The position numbers and the translations under genes were made by a program. Of a stretch of DNA of 64,000 nucleotides, positions 1 to 7,397 are shown piece by piece. Origin of the DNA: Malaciobacter mytili LMG 24559 (lineage in GTDB: Bacteria; Campylobacterota; Campylobacteria; Campylobacterales; Arcobacteraceae). The notes under the pieces were generated by a model. The model had not been told where the DNA came from. It saw nothing but the letters and a program-made list of their open reading frames with translations, and ran no database searches. Positions within the stretch are counted from its first letter, which is position 1. Each line of letters opens with the position of its first letter. The DNA lies in assembly GCF_003346775.1 (NCBI RefSeq), contig NZ_CP031219.1, positions 2,418,001 through 2,482,000 on the forward strand. Direction: 5' to 3'.

Positions 1-762
1 GATAAATTAATGGCTTGTTTTCCTTCTATTTTATGTTATTGGTATCACTATGCATATAATGGAAAAAGAATAGAAGTTGTAACTGACGATGAATCAATTG
101 GAGGGCATTTCTTACACCTATTACATGGTGAAAAACCAAGAGAATCTTGGGTTAAAGCTATGCATGTATCTTTAATTTTATATGCTGAGCATGAGTTTAA
201 TGCTTCTACATTTACTTCAAGAGTTATTTCTGGAACTAATTCTGATTTATTCTCTTGTATCACTGGTGCAATTGGAGCTTTAAGAGGTCCTAAACATGGT
301 GGAGCAAATGAAGTAGCATTCTATATTCAAGAAAGATATTCTTCAGCTGATGAAGCAGAAAAAGATATTAGAGAAAGAATGGCAAAAAAAGAGATTATTA
401 TTGGTTTTGGACATCCTGTATATACTATTTGTGATCCAAGAAACGTAGTAATTAAACAAGTTGCAAAAGAGTTATCTGAAGAAAATAATAATATGTTAAT
501 GTATGATGTTGCAGAAAGAATTGAATCAGTAATGTGGGAAGAAAAGAAAATGTTCCCTAACTTAGATTGGTTCTCAGCTGTTTCATATAACCAAATGGGA
601 ATTCCAACAGATATGTTTACTCCAATTTTCATTATTTCAAGAGTAACTGGATGGGGTGCACACGCTATTGAACAAAGAGAAGATGGAAAAATCATTAGAC
701 CTTCAGCTAATTATACTGGTCCTGAAAATCTAAAATTTGTTCCTTTAGAAGAAAGAGAATAA
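1..762 (+). CDS. prpC: 2-methylcitrate synthase, C-terminal part (cut by window start)
   Basis: Condenses propionyl-CoA with oxaloacetate to 2-methylcitrate, the entry step of the methylcitrate cycle. The frame is open from base 1, so the N-terminus lies outside the window and the first ATG at 10 is not the start. The visible part holds the citrate-synthase core: the NGKRIEV and [13 protein letters not shown] stretches, the [13 protein letters not shown] active-site His region, the GFGHPVY His loop, and a C-terminal RPSANYTGP. These match the PrpC branch rather than the main citrate synthase. acnD and prpF follow on the same strand, which fixes the pathway. Confidence 0.92.
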   Translation, partial: DKLMACFPSILCYWYHYAYNGKRIEVVTDDESIGGHFLHLLHGEKPRESWVKAMHVSLILYAEHEFNASTFTSRVISGTNSDLFSCITGAIGALRGPKHGGANEVAFYIQERYSSADEAEKDIRERMAKKEIIIGFGHPVYTICDPRNVVIKQVAKELSEENNNMLMYDVAERIESVMWEEKKMFPNLDWFSAVSYNQMGIPTDMFTPIFIISRVTGWGAHAIEQREDGKIIRPSANYTGPENLKFVPLEERE

Positions 763-785
763 TTTTAGTTTCTTTTATAAATAGT

Positions 786-813
786 TTTAAGTAGTCCCTA
801 AGGACTACTTAAA
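786..813. promoter_or_regulatory. 12-bp perfect stem-loop between prpC and acnD
   Basis: TTTAAGTAGTCC at 786-797 and GGACTACTTAAA at 802-813 pair perfectly around a CTAA loop. No T-run follows on the plus strand, so it is a weak terminator candidate. It could be a 3'-end stabilising hairpin of prpC mRNA or a processing site. Confidence 0.6.
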
Positions 814-870
814 TGTTCTAGTAGCTACAACTTAAAATCATAAAAAGTTCTTTACAGTAGCAAACATAAA

Positions 871-899
871 TAGGATTGTCTACACTGTAGGCAATCCTA
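871..899. promoter_or_regulatory. 29-bp near-perfect palindrome, candidate operator of acnD
   Basis: TAGGATTGTCTACA (871-884) mirrors TGTAGGCAATCCTA (886-899) around one central base, with one mismatch. It ends 8 bp before a TATAAT box at 908-913, so a bound dimeric regulator would overlap the promoter of acnD. The one-base centre makes a protein-binding site more likely than an RNA hairpin. The regulator is not in the window. Confidence 0.5.
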
Positions 900-907
900 A
901 TTAAATT

Positions 908-913
908 ATATAA
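908..913 (+). promoter_or_regulatory. -10 box of acnD
   Basis: TATAAT lies 17 bp upstream of the acnD start. An AGGA Shine-Dalgarno follows at about 917-920. No clear -35 is seen, as is usual for Campylobacterota sigma-70 promoters. Confidence 0.45.
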
Positions 914-929
914 TATAGGATATACGATA

Positions 930-3524
930 ATGACAAACGAAAAATATCTTAAAGATCTTGATGGTGTAGATGGTGTTAAATATTATGATGTTAAATCAGC
1001 TGTTGAAGATATTACTGCTGGTTCATTTGAAAAATTAAACTATACATCAAGAGTTTTAGCAGAAAATTTACTTAGAAAGTGTCCAAGTGAAGATTTAAAA
1101 GATTCTTTAATTCAATTAATTGAAAAAAGAACAGATAAAGATTTCCCTTGGTACCCAAGTAGAGTTATCTGTCATGATATATTAGGATTAACTGCATTTG
1201 TTGATTTAGCAGGTCTTAGAGAAGCAGTTGCAAAAGAAGGTGGTGATCCTCAAAAAGTAAATCCAGTTGTACCAACACAACTTATTGTTGACCACTCATT
1301 AGCAGTTGAGTGTGGTGGATTTGATCCAGATGCTTTCCAAAAAAATAGAGATATTGAAGATAGAAGAAATGCAGATAGATTCCACTTTATTAACTGGACT
1401 AAAGAAGCGTTTAATAATGTAGATGTTATTCCTCCAGGTAATGGTATTATGCACCAAATTAACTTAGAGAAAATGTCGCCTGTTGTTCACTTAAATGATG
1501 GAATTGCAAGTCCAGATACATTAGTTGGAACTGACTCACATACTCCTCACGTAGATGCACTTGGAGTTATTGCTGTAGGTGTTGGTGGATTAGAAGCTGA
1601 AAACGTAATGCTTGGAAACCCTTCTTATATGAGAGTTCCTGAAATTATTGGTGTTGAAATTGTAGGAACAAGAGCACCTGGAATTACTGCAACTGATATT
1701 GCATTATCTATGACTTCATTTTTAAGAGAAAACAATGTTATTTCTGCATATTTAGAGTTCTATGGTTCAGGTATTAAATACCTTAACTTAGGTGATAGAG
1801 CTACTATTGCAAATATGACTCCTGAATATGGAGCAAGTGCTGGTATGTTTGCTATTGATGAGCAAACAATCTCTTATTTAAGAGTAACTGGTAGAGAGGA
1901 AAAACAAGTTAAATTAGTTGAAGCTTATGCTAAAGCAAATGGTTTATGGGCAGATCAGTTTGAAAATGCTACATATGCTAGAACTTTAACTTTTGATTTA
2001 TCAAGTGTAACTAGATCATTAGCTGGTCCATCAAAACCACATAAATTAGTTCCAACTTCTACTTTAAAAGAAGAAGGTATTGTAAAAGAGTGGACTCAAG
2101 AAGGTGATTTAATTCCAGATGGTGGTATCTTAATTGCTGCTATTACTTCTTGTACAAATACTTCAAATCCAAGAAATGTTATTGCTGCTGGATTACTAGC
2201 TAAAAAAGCAAATGAACTTGGATTAACAAGAAAACCTTGGGTTAAGTCTTCATTAGCACCAGGTTCAAAAGTTATTGAAGTTTATTTAAAAGAAGCTGGA
2301 TTATTAAGTGAAATGGAAAAATTAGGATTTGGTGTAGTTGGTTTTGCATGTACTACTTGTAATGGTATGTCTGGGGCATTAGATCCAAAAATTCAACAAG
2401 AAGTAATTGATAGAGATATCTACTCAACTGCTGTACTTTCTGGAAATAGAAACTTTGATGGAAGAATCCATCCATACGTAAAAGAAGCATTTTTAGCATC
2501 TCCTGCACTTGTTGTTGCATATGCATTAGCAGGTACTGTAAGATTTGATATTGAAAATGATGTGTTAGGAAAAGATAAAGATGGTAATGATATTAAGTTA
2601 GCTGACTTATGGCCATCTGATGAAGAAATTGATGCAATTGAAAAAGAATATGTTAGACCAGAAATGTATAACGCTATTTATGAGCCAATGTTTGCAAGAA
2701 ATACTTTAACTGATATAAAAGCTGAGCCATTTTATAGATGGAATCCAAACTCTACTTATATTCAAAGACCTCCATATTGGGAAGCTGAATATATGAGTAT
2801 GCCAGCATTAAAAGGTATGAGACCATTAGGTGTATTCCCTGATAATATCACTACTGATCACTTATCTCCATCAAATGCAATTTTACCAGATTCTGCTTCT
2901 GGTGAGTATTGTTTAAAAATGGGATTACCAGTAGAGGATTTAAACTCATATGCAACACATAGAGGGGATCACAATACTGCATCAAGAGCAACTTTAGCAA
3001 ATCCAAAACTATTTAATGAAATGCTTAAAGATGAAAATGGAAATGTTAAACAAGGTTCATTAACTAAAATTATGCCAGAGGGTATTGAGTCTAGAATGTG
3101 GGAAGCTATTGAAGAGTATAACAATAGAAAACAACCACTTATTATTATTGCTGGTACTAACTATGGTCAAGGAAGTTCAAGAGACTGGGCTGCAAAAGGT
3201 GTTAGACTTGCAGGTGTTGAAGTTTTAATTGCTGAAAGTATTGAAAGAATCCATAGAACAAACCTTGTTGGTATGGGTGTATTACCATTACAATTTAAAG
3301 AAGGTGATACTAGATTTACTTACAATATTGATGGAAGCGAAGTTTTTGATATTGAAGGTGAAATCACTCCAAGATGTGACTTAACTGTTGTTATGACAAG
3401 AGCAAATGGTGAAGTTGTTAAATTCCCTGTATTATGTAGATTAGATACTTCTGCTGAAGTTGAAGTTTACAAAAATGGTGGTATTTTACAAAAATTCGCT
3501 AAAGATGTAATTGCATCTAAATAA
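930..3524 (+). CDS. acnD: Fe/S-dependent 2-methylisocitrate dehydratase AcnD
   Basis: Aconitase-family enzyme that dehydrates 2-methylcitrate to 2-methylaconitate in the methylcitrate cycle, replacing PrpD. At 864 residues it has the AcnA/AcnD length. Seen in sequence: the substrate loop VGTDSHTPHVDALG, the cluster cysteines in ITSCTNTSNP and ACTTCNGMSG, and the swivel-domain motif GTNYGQGSSRDWAAKG near residue 750. The prpF partner downstream supports AcnD over housekeeping aconitase. AcnD makes an isomer that PrpF must convert, so the two genes usually occur together. The start at 930 is supported by AGGA about 9 bases upstream. Confidence 0.92.
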   Translation: MTNEKYLKDLDGVDGVKYYDVKSAVEDITAGSFEKLNYTSRVLAENLLRKCPSEDLKDSLIQLIEKRTDKDFPWYPSRVICHDILGLTAFVDLAGLREAVAKEGGDPQKVNPVVPTQLIVDHSLAVECGGFDPDAFQKNRDIEDRRNADRFHFINWTKEAFNNVDVIPPGNGIMHQINLEKMSPVVHLNDGIASPDTLVGTDSHTPHVDALGVIAVGVGGLEAENVMLGNPSYMRVPEIIGVEIVGTRAPGITATDIALSMTSFLRENNVISAYLEFYGSGIKYLNLGDRATIANMTPEYGASAGMFAIDEQTISYLRVTGREEKQVKLVEAYAKANGLWADQFENATYARTLTFDLSSVTRSLAGPSKPHKLVPTSTLKEEGIVKEWTQEGDLIPDGGILIAAITSCTNTSNPRNVIAAGLLAKKANELGLTRKPWVKSSLAPGSKVIEVYLKEAGLLSEMEKLGFGVVGFACTTCNGMSGALDPKIQQEVIDRDIYSTAVLSGNRNFDGRIHPYVKEAFLASPALVVAYALAGTVRFDIENDVLGKDKDGNDIKLADLWPSDEEIDAIEKEYVRPEMYNAIYEPMFARNTLTDIKAEPFYRWNPNSTYIQRPPYWEAEYMSMPALKGMRPLGVFPDNITTDHLSPSNAILPDSASGEYCLKMGLPVEDLNSYATHRGDHNTASRATLANPKLFNEMLKDENGNVKQGSLTKIMPEGIESRMWEAIEEYNNRKQPLIIIAGTNYGQGSSRDWAAKGVRLAGVEVLIAESIERIHRTNLVGMGVLPLQFKEGDTRFTYNIDGSEVFDIEGEITPRCDLTVVMTRANGEVVKFPVLCRLDTSAEVEVYKNGGILQKFAKDVIASK

Positions 3525-3541
3525 AGAGGCTTTTGCCTCTT
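3524..3541 (+). terminator. Hairpin after acnD
   Basis: AAGAGGC, a TTTT loop, then GCCTCTT, directly after the acnD stop codon. The following bases (AATTGAG) are not T-rich, so termination may be partial and allow read-through to prpF. Confidence 0.5.
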
Positions 3542-3576
3542 AATTGAGAGTTAAAAGAGAGTTTGAGATTTATTTT

Positions 3577-3715
3577 GGCTAAGTATTTAGCCCTTTAGTA
3601 TTTTGCTTCTTTTAGGGTCTCCTTTAAAAAAAACATTTTTTAAAGGCACCGCTTAGCATAAATTCATTTTATGCGCTAAAAAGAAGACATTTATTGGTTC
3701 CTAAAAAATAGGAAC
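3577..3715 (+). promoter_or_regulatory. Run of four stem-loops in the acnD-prpF gap
   Basis: Four separate inverted repeats follow one another: GGCTAA/TTAGCC (3577-3592); an 11-bp perfect CCTTTAAAAAA/TTTTTTAAAGG (3621-3646); TTAGCATAAA with a bulged partner (3653-3679); and GTTCCTA/TAGGAAC (3697-3715). The last is followed by TATTTTT, like a terminator, only about 8 bases before the prpF Shine-Dalgarno AAGGA. The layout suggests a structured prpF leader or an attenuator. I do not recognise a known riboswitch. Confidence 0.5.
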
Positions 3716-3735
3716 TATTTTTAAGGATACAAATT

Positions 3736-4914
3736 ATGAGTAATTACGCACCACAAATTACTATACCAGCTACTTATATGAGAGGTGGTACAAGTAAAGG
3801 TACATTTTTTAATATTGCTGATTTACCAAAAATTGCTCAAGAAAATCAAGAAGCAAAAGATAAATTACTTTTAAGAGTAGTTGGAAGTCCAGATCCATAT
3901 GGGAAGCAAATAGATGGTATGGGTGGAGCTACTTCTAGTACAAGTAAGACTGTTTTAGTTGGAAAAAGTAGTGTTGCAAATCACGATGTTGATTACTACT
4001 TTGGACAAGTTTCAATTGATAAACCATTTATGGATTGGAGTGGAAACTGCGGAAACTTATCATCTGCTGTTGGACCTTTTGCAATTAAATGTGGATTAGT
4101 TGATAATGTGGTTGAAAATGGTATTCAAACAGTTAGAATATGGCAAGCAAATATTAAAAAAACTATTCTTTGTTATGTTCCAATGAAAGATGGAAGAGTT
4201 CAAGAAATTGGTGATTATGAGATTGATGGAGTTGCGTTCCCTGCTGCTGAAATCAAACTTGAATTTGCTGAACCTGTTGATCCATCAGAAGAGTTATTTC
4301 CAACTGGTAATTTAATTGATGATTTAGAAGTTCCAGGTATTGGTACTTTTAAAGCTACAATGATAACAGCAGGAATTCCTACAATTTTCTTAAATGCAGA
4401 AGAGTTAGGATATAAAGGAACAGAATTACAACCTGATATAAATTCAGATAAAGAAGCTTTAGCAAGATTTGAAACAATAAGAGCTTATGGTGCTATTAAA
4501 ATGGGACTAATTTCAGATTTAAAAGAGGCTGAAACTAGACAACATACACCAAAAATTGCCTTTGTATCACCTGCTCAAAACTATATAGCTTCAAGTGGGA
4601 AAGAAATTACAGTGCAAGATATAGATTTAAATGTTAGAGCTTTATCGATGCAACAATTACACCATGCTATGATGGGAACTGCTTCGGTTGCAATTGGTGT
4701 TGCTGCTTGTATTCCTGGAACACTTGTAAACTTAGCTGCAGGTGGGGGAGAAAAAGATGCCGTAACTTTTGGTCACCCTTCAGGAACACTAAAAGTTGGT
4801 GCAGTTATTAAAAAAGATGGTGATAAATATTTAGTTGATAAAGCAAGTATGAGTAGAAGTGCAAGAATTATTATGGAAGGAAATGTACACGTACCTGCAA
4901 ATACTATGAACTAA
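3736..4914 (+). CDS. prpF: 2-methylaconitate cis-trans isomerase PrpF
   Basis: Isomerises the 2-methylaconitate made by AcnD so that an aconitase can hydrate it to 2-methylisocitrate. At 392 residues it has the usual PrpF length. Family hallmarks visible are the N-terminal TYMRGGTSKGTFF, the DPYGKQIDGMGGATSSTSK loop, and the second-domain GNCGNLSSAVGPFA, which carries the conserved Cys of the diaminopimelate-epimerase-like fold. AAGGA at 3723-3727 supports the ATG at 3736. The gene ends in a strong terminator and completes the prp block. It is separated from acnD by a 211-bp structured gap, which suggests separate tuning of its expression. Confidence 0.94.
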   Translation: MSNYAPQITIPATYMRGGTSKGTFFNIADLPKIAQENQEAKDKLLLRVVGSPDPYGKQIDGMGGATSSTSKTVLVGKSSVANHDVDYYFGQVSIDKPFMDWSGNCGNLSSAVGPFAIKCGLVDNVVENGIQTVRIWQANIKKTILCYVPMKDGRVQEIGDYEIDGVAFPAAEIKLEFAEPVDPSEELFPTGNLIDDLEVPGIGTFKATMITAGIPTIFLNAEELGYKGTELQPDINSDKEALARFETIRAYGAIKMGLISDLKEAETRQHTPKIAFVSPAQNYIASSGKEITVQDIDLNVRALSMQQLHHAMMGTASVAIGVAACIPGTLVNLAAGGGEKDAVTFGHPSGTLKVGAVIKKDGDKYLVDKASMSRSARIIMEGNVHVPANTMN

Positions 4915-4942
4915 AAAAACTTTTTATTTTTTCGATTTACCT

Positions 4943-4968
4943 AAAAGGCCTAGTTATCTAGGCCTTTT
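4943..4968. terminator. Bidirectional terminator between prpF and the hydrolase gene
   Basis: AAAAGGCCTAG (4943-4953), loop TTAT, CTAGGCCTTTT (4958-4968), then more T. It is GC-rich and serves both convergent genes. Confidence 0.9.
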
Positions 4969-4978
4969 TTTTTAGCTA

Positions 4979-5521
4979 TTATTTTACTAGCTGAGAAATT
5001 TCTTTAAATACAGGATGTTTAGCATTTACTGTAAGTTCAAATAATAATGACTCATAAGTAGTTGGGATTACTCCTGCTTGAACTAATCTATCTATTGCTA
5101 CTTTAGTATCATTTTCTTTTCTAGAACTAACACAATCAGTAACAAGTACAGGTTGTAATCCAGCTTCAAGTAAATCTATACAAGTTTGAAGTACACAAAC
5201 ATGAGTTTCAATACCTGCAACTATTACAAATTTTCTTTTTAAATCTTTAATAGCATCTAAAGTTGGTTCATTTTTACAACAAGAAAAAGTTGTTTTTTCA
5301 AAATGAGGATACTCATCTACTAGCTCTTTTAAACTAGGAATTGTTTCCCCTATTCCTTTTTTATATTGTTCATTTATAACAAAAGGTATTTCATGTAATT
5401 GAAGTCCTTTTACTAAAATTAAAAGATTTTTTTCTAACTCTTCATTATTTCTTATATGTGGAAAAAGTCTTTCTTGAACATCTACTAAACAAAATAGTGC
5501 ATCATTTGCATGAATTCTCAT
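4979..5521 (-). CDS. Isochorismatase-family cysteine hydrolase
   Basis: Hydrolase of the isochorismatase/nicotinamidase fold; the substrate cannot be told from sequence. With the ATG at 5521 (180 residues) the triad is D14 (in FCLVDVQE), K76 (in FEKTTFSCC) and C109 (in VAGIETHVCVLQT). The IETHVC motif carries the cis-peptide and nucleophile typical of the family. An ATG 42 bases upstream lies inside hemC and has no ribosome site, whereas the ATG at 5521 follows GAGGGG by 7 bases. It sits 28 bases after hemC on the same strand, so it is probably the last gene of that operon. I see no functional link to haem. Confidence 0.85.
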   Translation of the reverse strand: MRIHANDALFCLVDVQERLFPHIRNNEELEKNLLILVKGLQLHEIPFVINEQYKKGIGETIPSLKELVDEYPHFEKTTFSCCKNEPTLDAIKDLKRKFVIVAGIETHVCVLQTCIDLLEAGLQPVLVTDCVSSRKENDTKVAIDRLVQAGVIPTTYESLLFELTVNAKHPVFKEISQLVK

Positions 5522-5549
5522 TTTAACCCCTCTAATTAAAATTTGACCA

Positions 5550-6488
5550 TTATTTAAATGCAACTGCCTCCGCTCTTTTTAATAATTCAGTTGCACCTTT
5601 TTTTATAAAAGCCTGTGCTAAATTTTGCCCTATTGTTTCAAAATTGTCAATATTTTCTACTATTTCATCACTAATAGTTTCACTTCCGTCCGGCATCCCT
5701 ACAATTGCTTGAACTTTTATATTTTTTTCATCTAAAATTGTAGCTTTTACACCTATTGGAACTTGACAACCACCTTGTAAAGTATCTACAAATCCTCTTT
5801 CAATAGTTGATTCAATATGTGCATTTCTATCATTTAAAACTGATACTAATTTAATTATCTCTTCATTAGTAGTTGTCTCTATTCCTAAAGTTGCTTGTCC
5901 CATTGAAGGTATCATAGTATCTGTATCAATAGGAGTAAAATATTTTACTTCATTTTCAATTTTTAATTTTTGAACACCAGTTGCAGCTAAGATAATAGCA
6001 TCATACTCACCTGCATTTAATTTTGCAATTCTTGTATTAATATTACCTCTTAAATCTTTTAGTTGAATATCTGGTCTTAAAAGTTTAATAGCCATTCTTC
6101 TTCTTAGACTTGTTGTTCCTATAACTGCACCTTGTGGTAATTCTTCTATTGTTTGATATTTATTACTTAATAAAGCATCTCTTGGGTCAAATCTTTTTGT
6201 AACTGCCGCTAAAGTTAGTCCATCTTCAAATTGAGTTGGTACATCTTTTAATGAATGAACAGCCAAATGAGCTTCACCATTTAACATAGCAACCTCTAAC
6301 TCTTTTGTAAATAACCCTTTTCCACCAATTTTTGCTAAAGGAACATCTAAAATTTTATCTCCTTTAGTTACAAACTCCTGTAATTGAATTTCTAAATGAG
6401 GATAATGTTTTTGAAGTTCTGCTTTTACATATTCACTTTGCCATAGTGCCAATTGGCTTCTTCTTGTTGCTATTACTAATTTTTTCAT
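5550..6488 (-). CDS. hemC: Porphobilinogen deaminase (hydroxymethylbilane synthase)
   Basis: Polymerises four porphobilinogens to hydroxymethylbilane in haem and sirohaem synthesis, in the cytoplasm. At 312 residues it has normal length. It starts with the conserved ATRRSQLALWQ and carries GGKGLFTKE, the VHSLKDVPT substrate loop, TSLRRR and LRGNINTR. C241 in GGCQVPIG is the Cys that anchors the dipyrromethane cofactor. It begins 3 bases after the Dsb-like gene, so the two are co-transcribed. Confidence 0.97.
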   Translation of the reverse strand: MKKLVIATRRSQLALWQSEYVKAELQKHYPHLEIQLQEFVTKGDKILDVPLAKIGGKGLFTKELEVAMLNGEAHLAVHSLKDVPTQFEDGLTLAAVTKRFDPRDALLSNKYQTIEELPQGAVIGTTSLRRRMAIKLLRPDIQLKDLRGNINTRIAKLNAGEYDAIILAATGVQKLKIENEVKYFTPIDTDTMIPSMGQATLGIETTTNEEIIKLVSVLNDRNAHIESTIERGFVDTLQGGCQVPIGVKATILDEKNIKVQAIVGMPDGSETISDEIVENIDNFETIGQNLAQAFIKKGATELLKRAEAVAFK

Positions 6489-6491
6489 CTA

Positions 6492-7328
6492 TTATTTTCC
6501 TAATTCTTCATATTTTAATTTTGATTTATCTTGTTCACCATTAATAAATATAGTTGGAGTTCCTTGAACCATAACCTCTTCACCCATAGCTACATCTTCA
6601 AAAATCTCTTCTCGAAGTTTTTTATCTTCTAACTCTTCAAGTTTAATATCTGTTTTTATTAACTTATTAAAAGCTTCAAGAATTTTTTCTTTACTAGTCT
6701 CTTTTGAATCAAAAAAAGGCTCAAAATCAGCTTGATAAACTTTTAATTCTATATCTTTTACGCCTTTATTTTTTGCAATAACCATAGCTTTTGTAATAGT
6801 TTCTGCAGCTGGATGTATTCTTAAAAGAGGGAAATGATAATAATACAATGCTATTTTATTCTTGTGCTCTTTTACAAATTTAATAACTTCAGGAACATAA
6901 TCTATACAAAAAGGACATAAAGGATCAGAGAAAATTACAATTTTATCTTTTGCATTTTCATTTCCAGCAATAAGTCTTTTTTTATCATAATATTTAGAAG
7001 TTAAAGTAGGAGTCATTATATCTTTTAATGATTTTCCTGTATTTATATCTAAAAGTTCAGGAGCAATAAAAGTTCCATTTGAAAATAAAACATCTTTAGC
7101 TTTTATACTTTTATCAGCAATTTTTGCTTCCACATCTATAATATAACCATACCAATTTTCAAGTGAAAGTTTTTTCTTTAAATTAATTGATAATTTTTCT
7201 ACTTTTACTCTATCATTTTTTGAAAATCTATCTTTTTCAAAATTTAAAACTTTTTCATCAATATTATTTGCATATATACTACTAATTAGCAATGTACTTG
7301 CAAGTAGTGTTTTTGAAATAAAAGACAT
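6492..7328 (-). CDS. Periplasmic DsbA/DsbG-like thiol-disulfide protein
   Basis: Exported thioredoxin-fold redox protein. The ATG at 7328 is chosen over a TTG one codon upstream because AAGGAG sits 6 bases ahead. Residues 1-21 are a signal peptide ending in IYA. Residues 25-110 form a non-thioredoxin N-terminal part like the dimerisation region of DsbC/DsbG. The active site is CPFC (C138, C141), in SDPLCPFCIDYVPEV. GTPTIFING near residue 255 supplies the cis-proline. DsbC-type isomerase or DsbA-type oxidase cannot be separated by eye. The gene lies between dnaX and hemC. Confidence 0.8.
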   Translation of the reverse strand: MSFISKTLLASTLLISSIYANNIDEKVLNFEKDRFSKNDRVKVEKLSINLKKKLSLENWYGYIIDVEAKIADKSIKAKDVLFSNGTFIAPELLDINTGKSLKDIMTPTLTSKYYDKKRLIAGNENAKDKIVIFSDPLCPFCIDYVPEVIKFVKEHKNKIALYYYHFPLLRIHPAAETITKAMVIAKNKGVKDIELKVYQADFEPFFDSKETSKEKILEAFNKLIKTDIKLEELEDKKLREEIFEDVAMGEEVMVQGTPTIFINGEQDKSKLKYEELGK

Positions 7329-7397
7329 CAATATCTCCTTATAAAAATTAGATTATTATAATAAAAGGCAACTTAAATACTTTGTCACCTTAATTTC

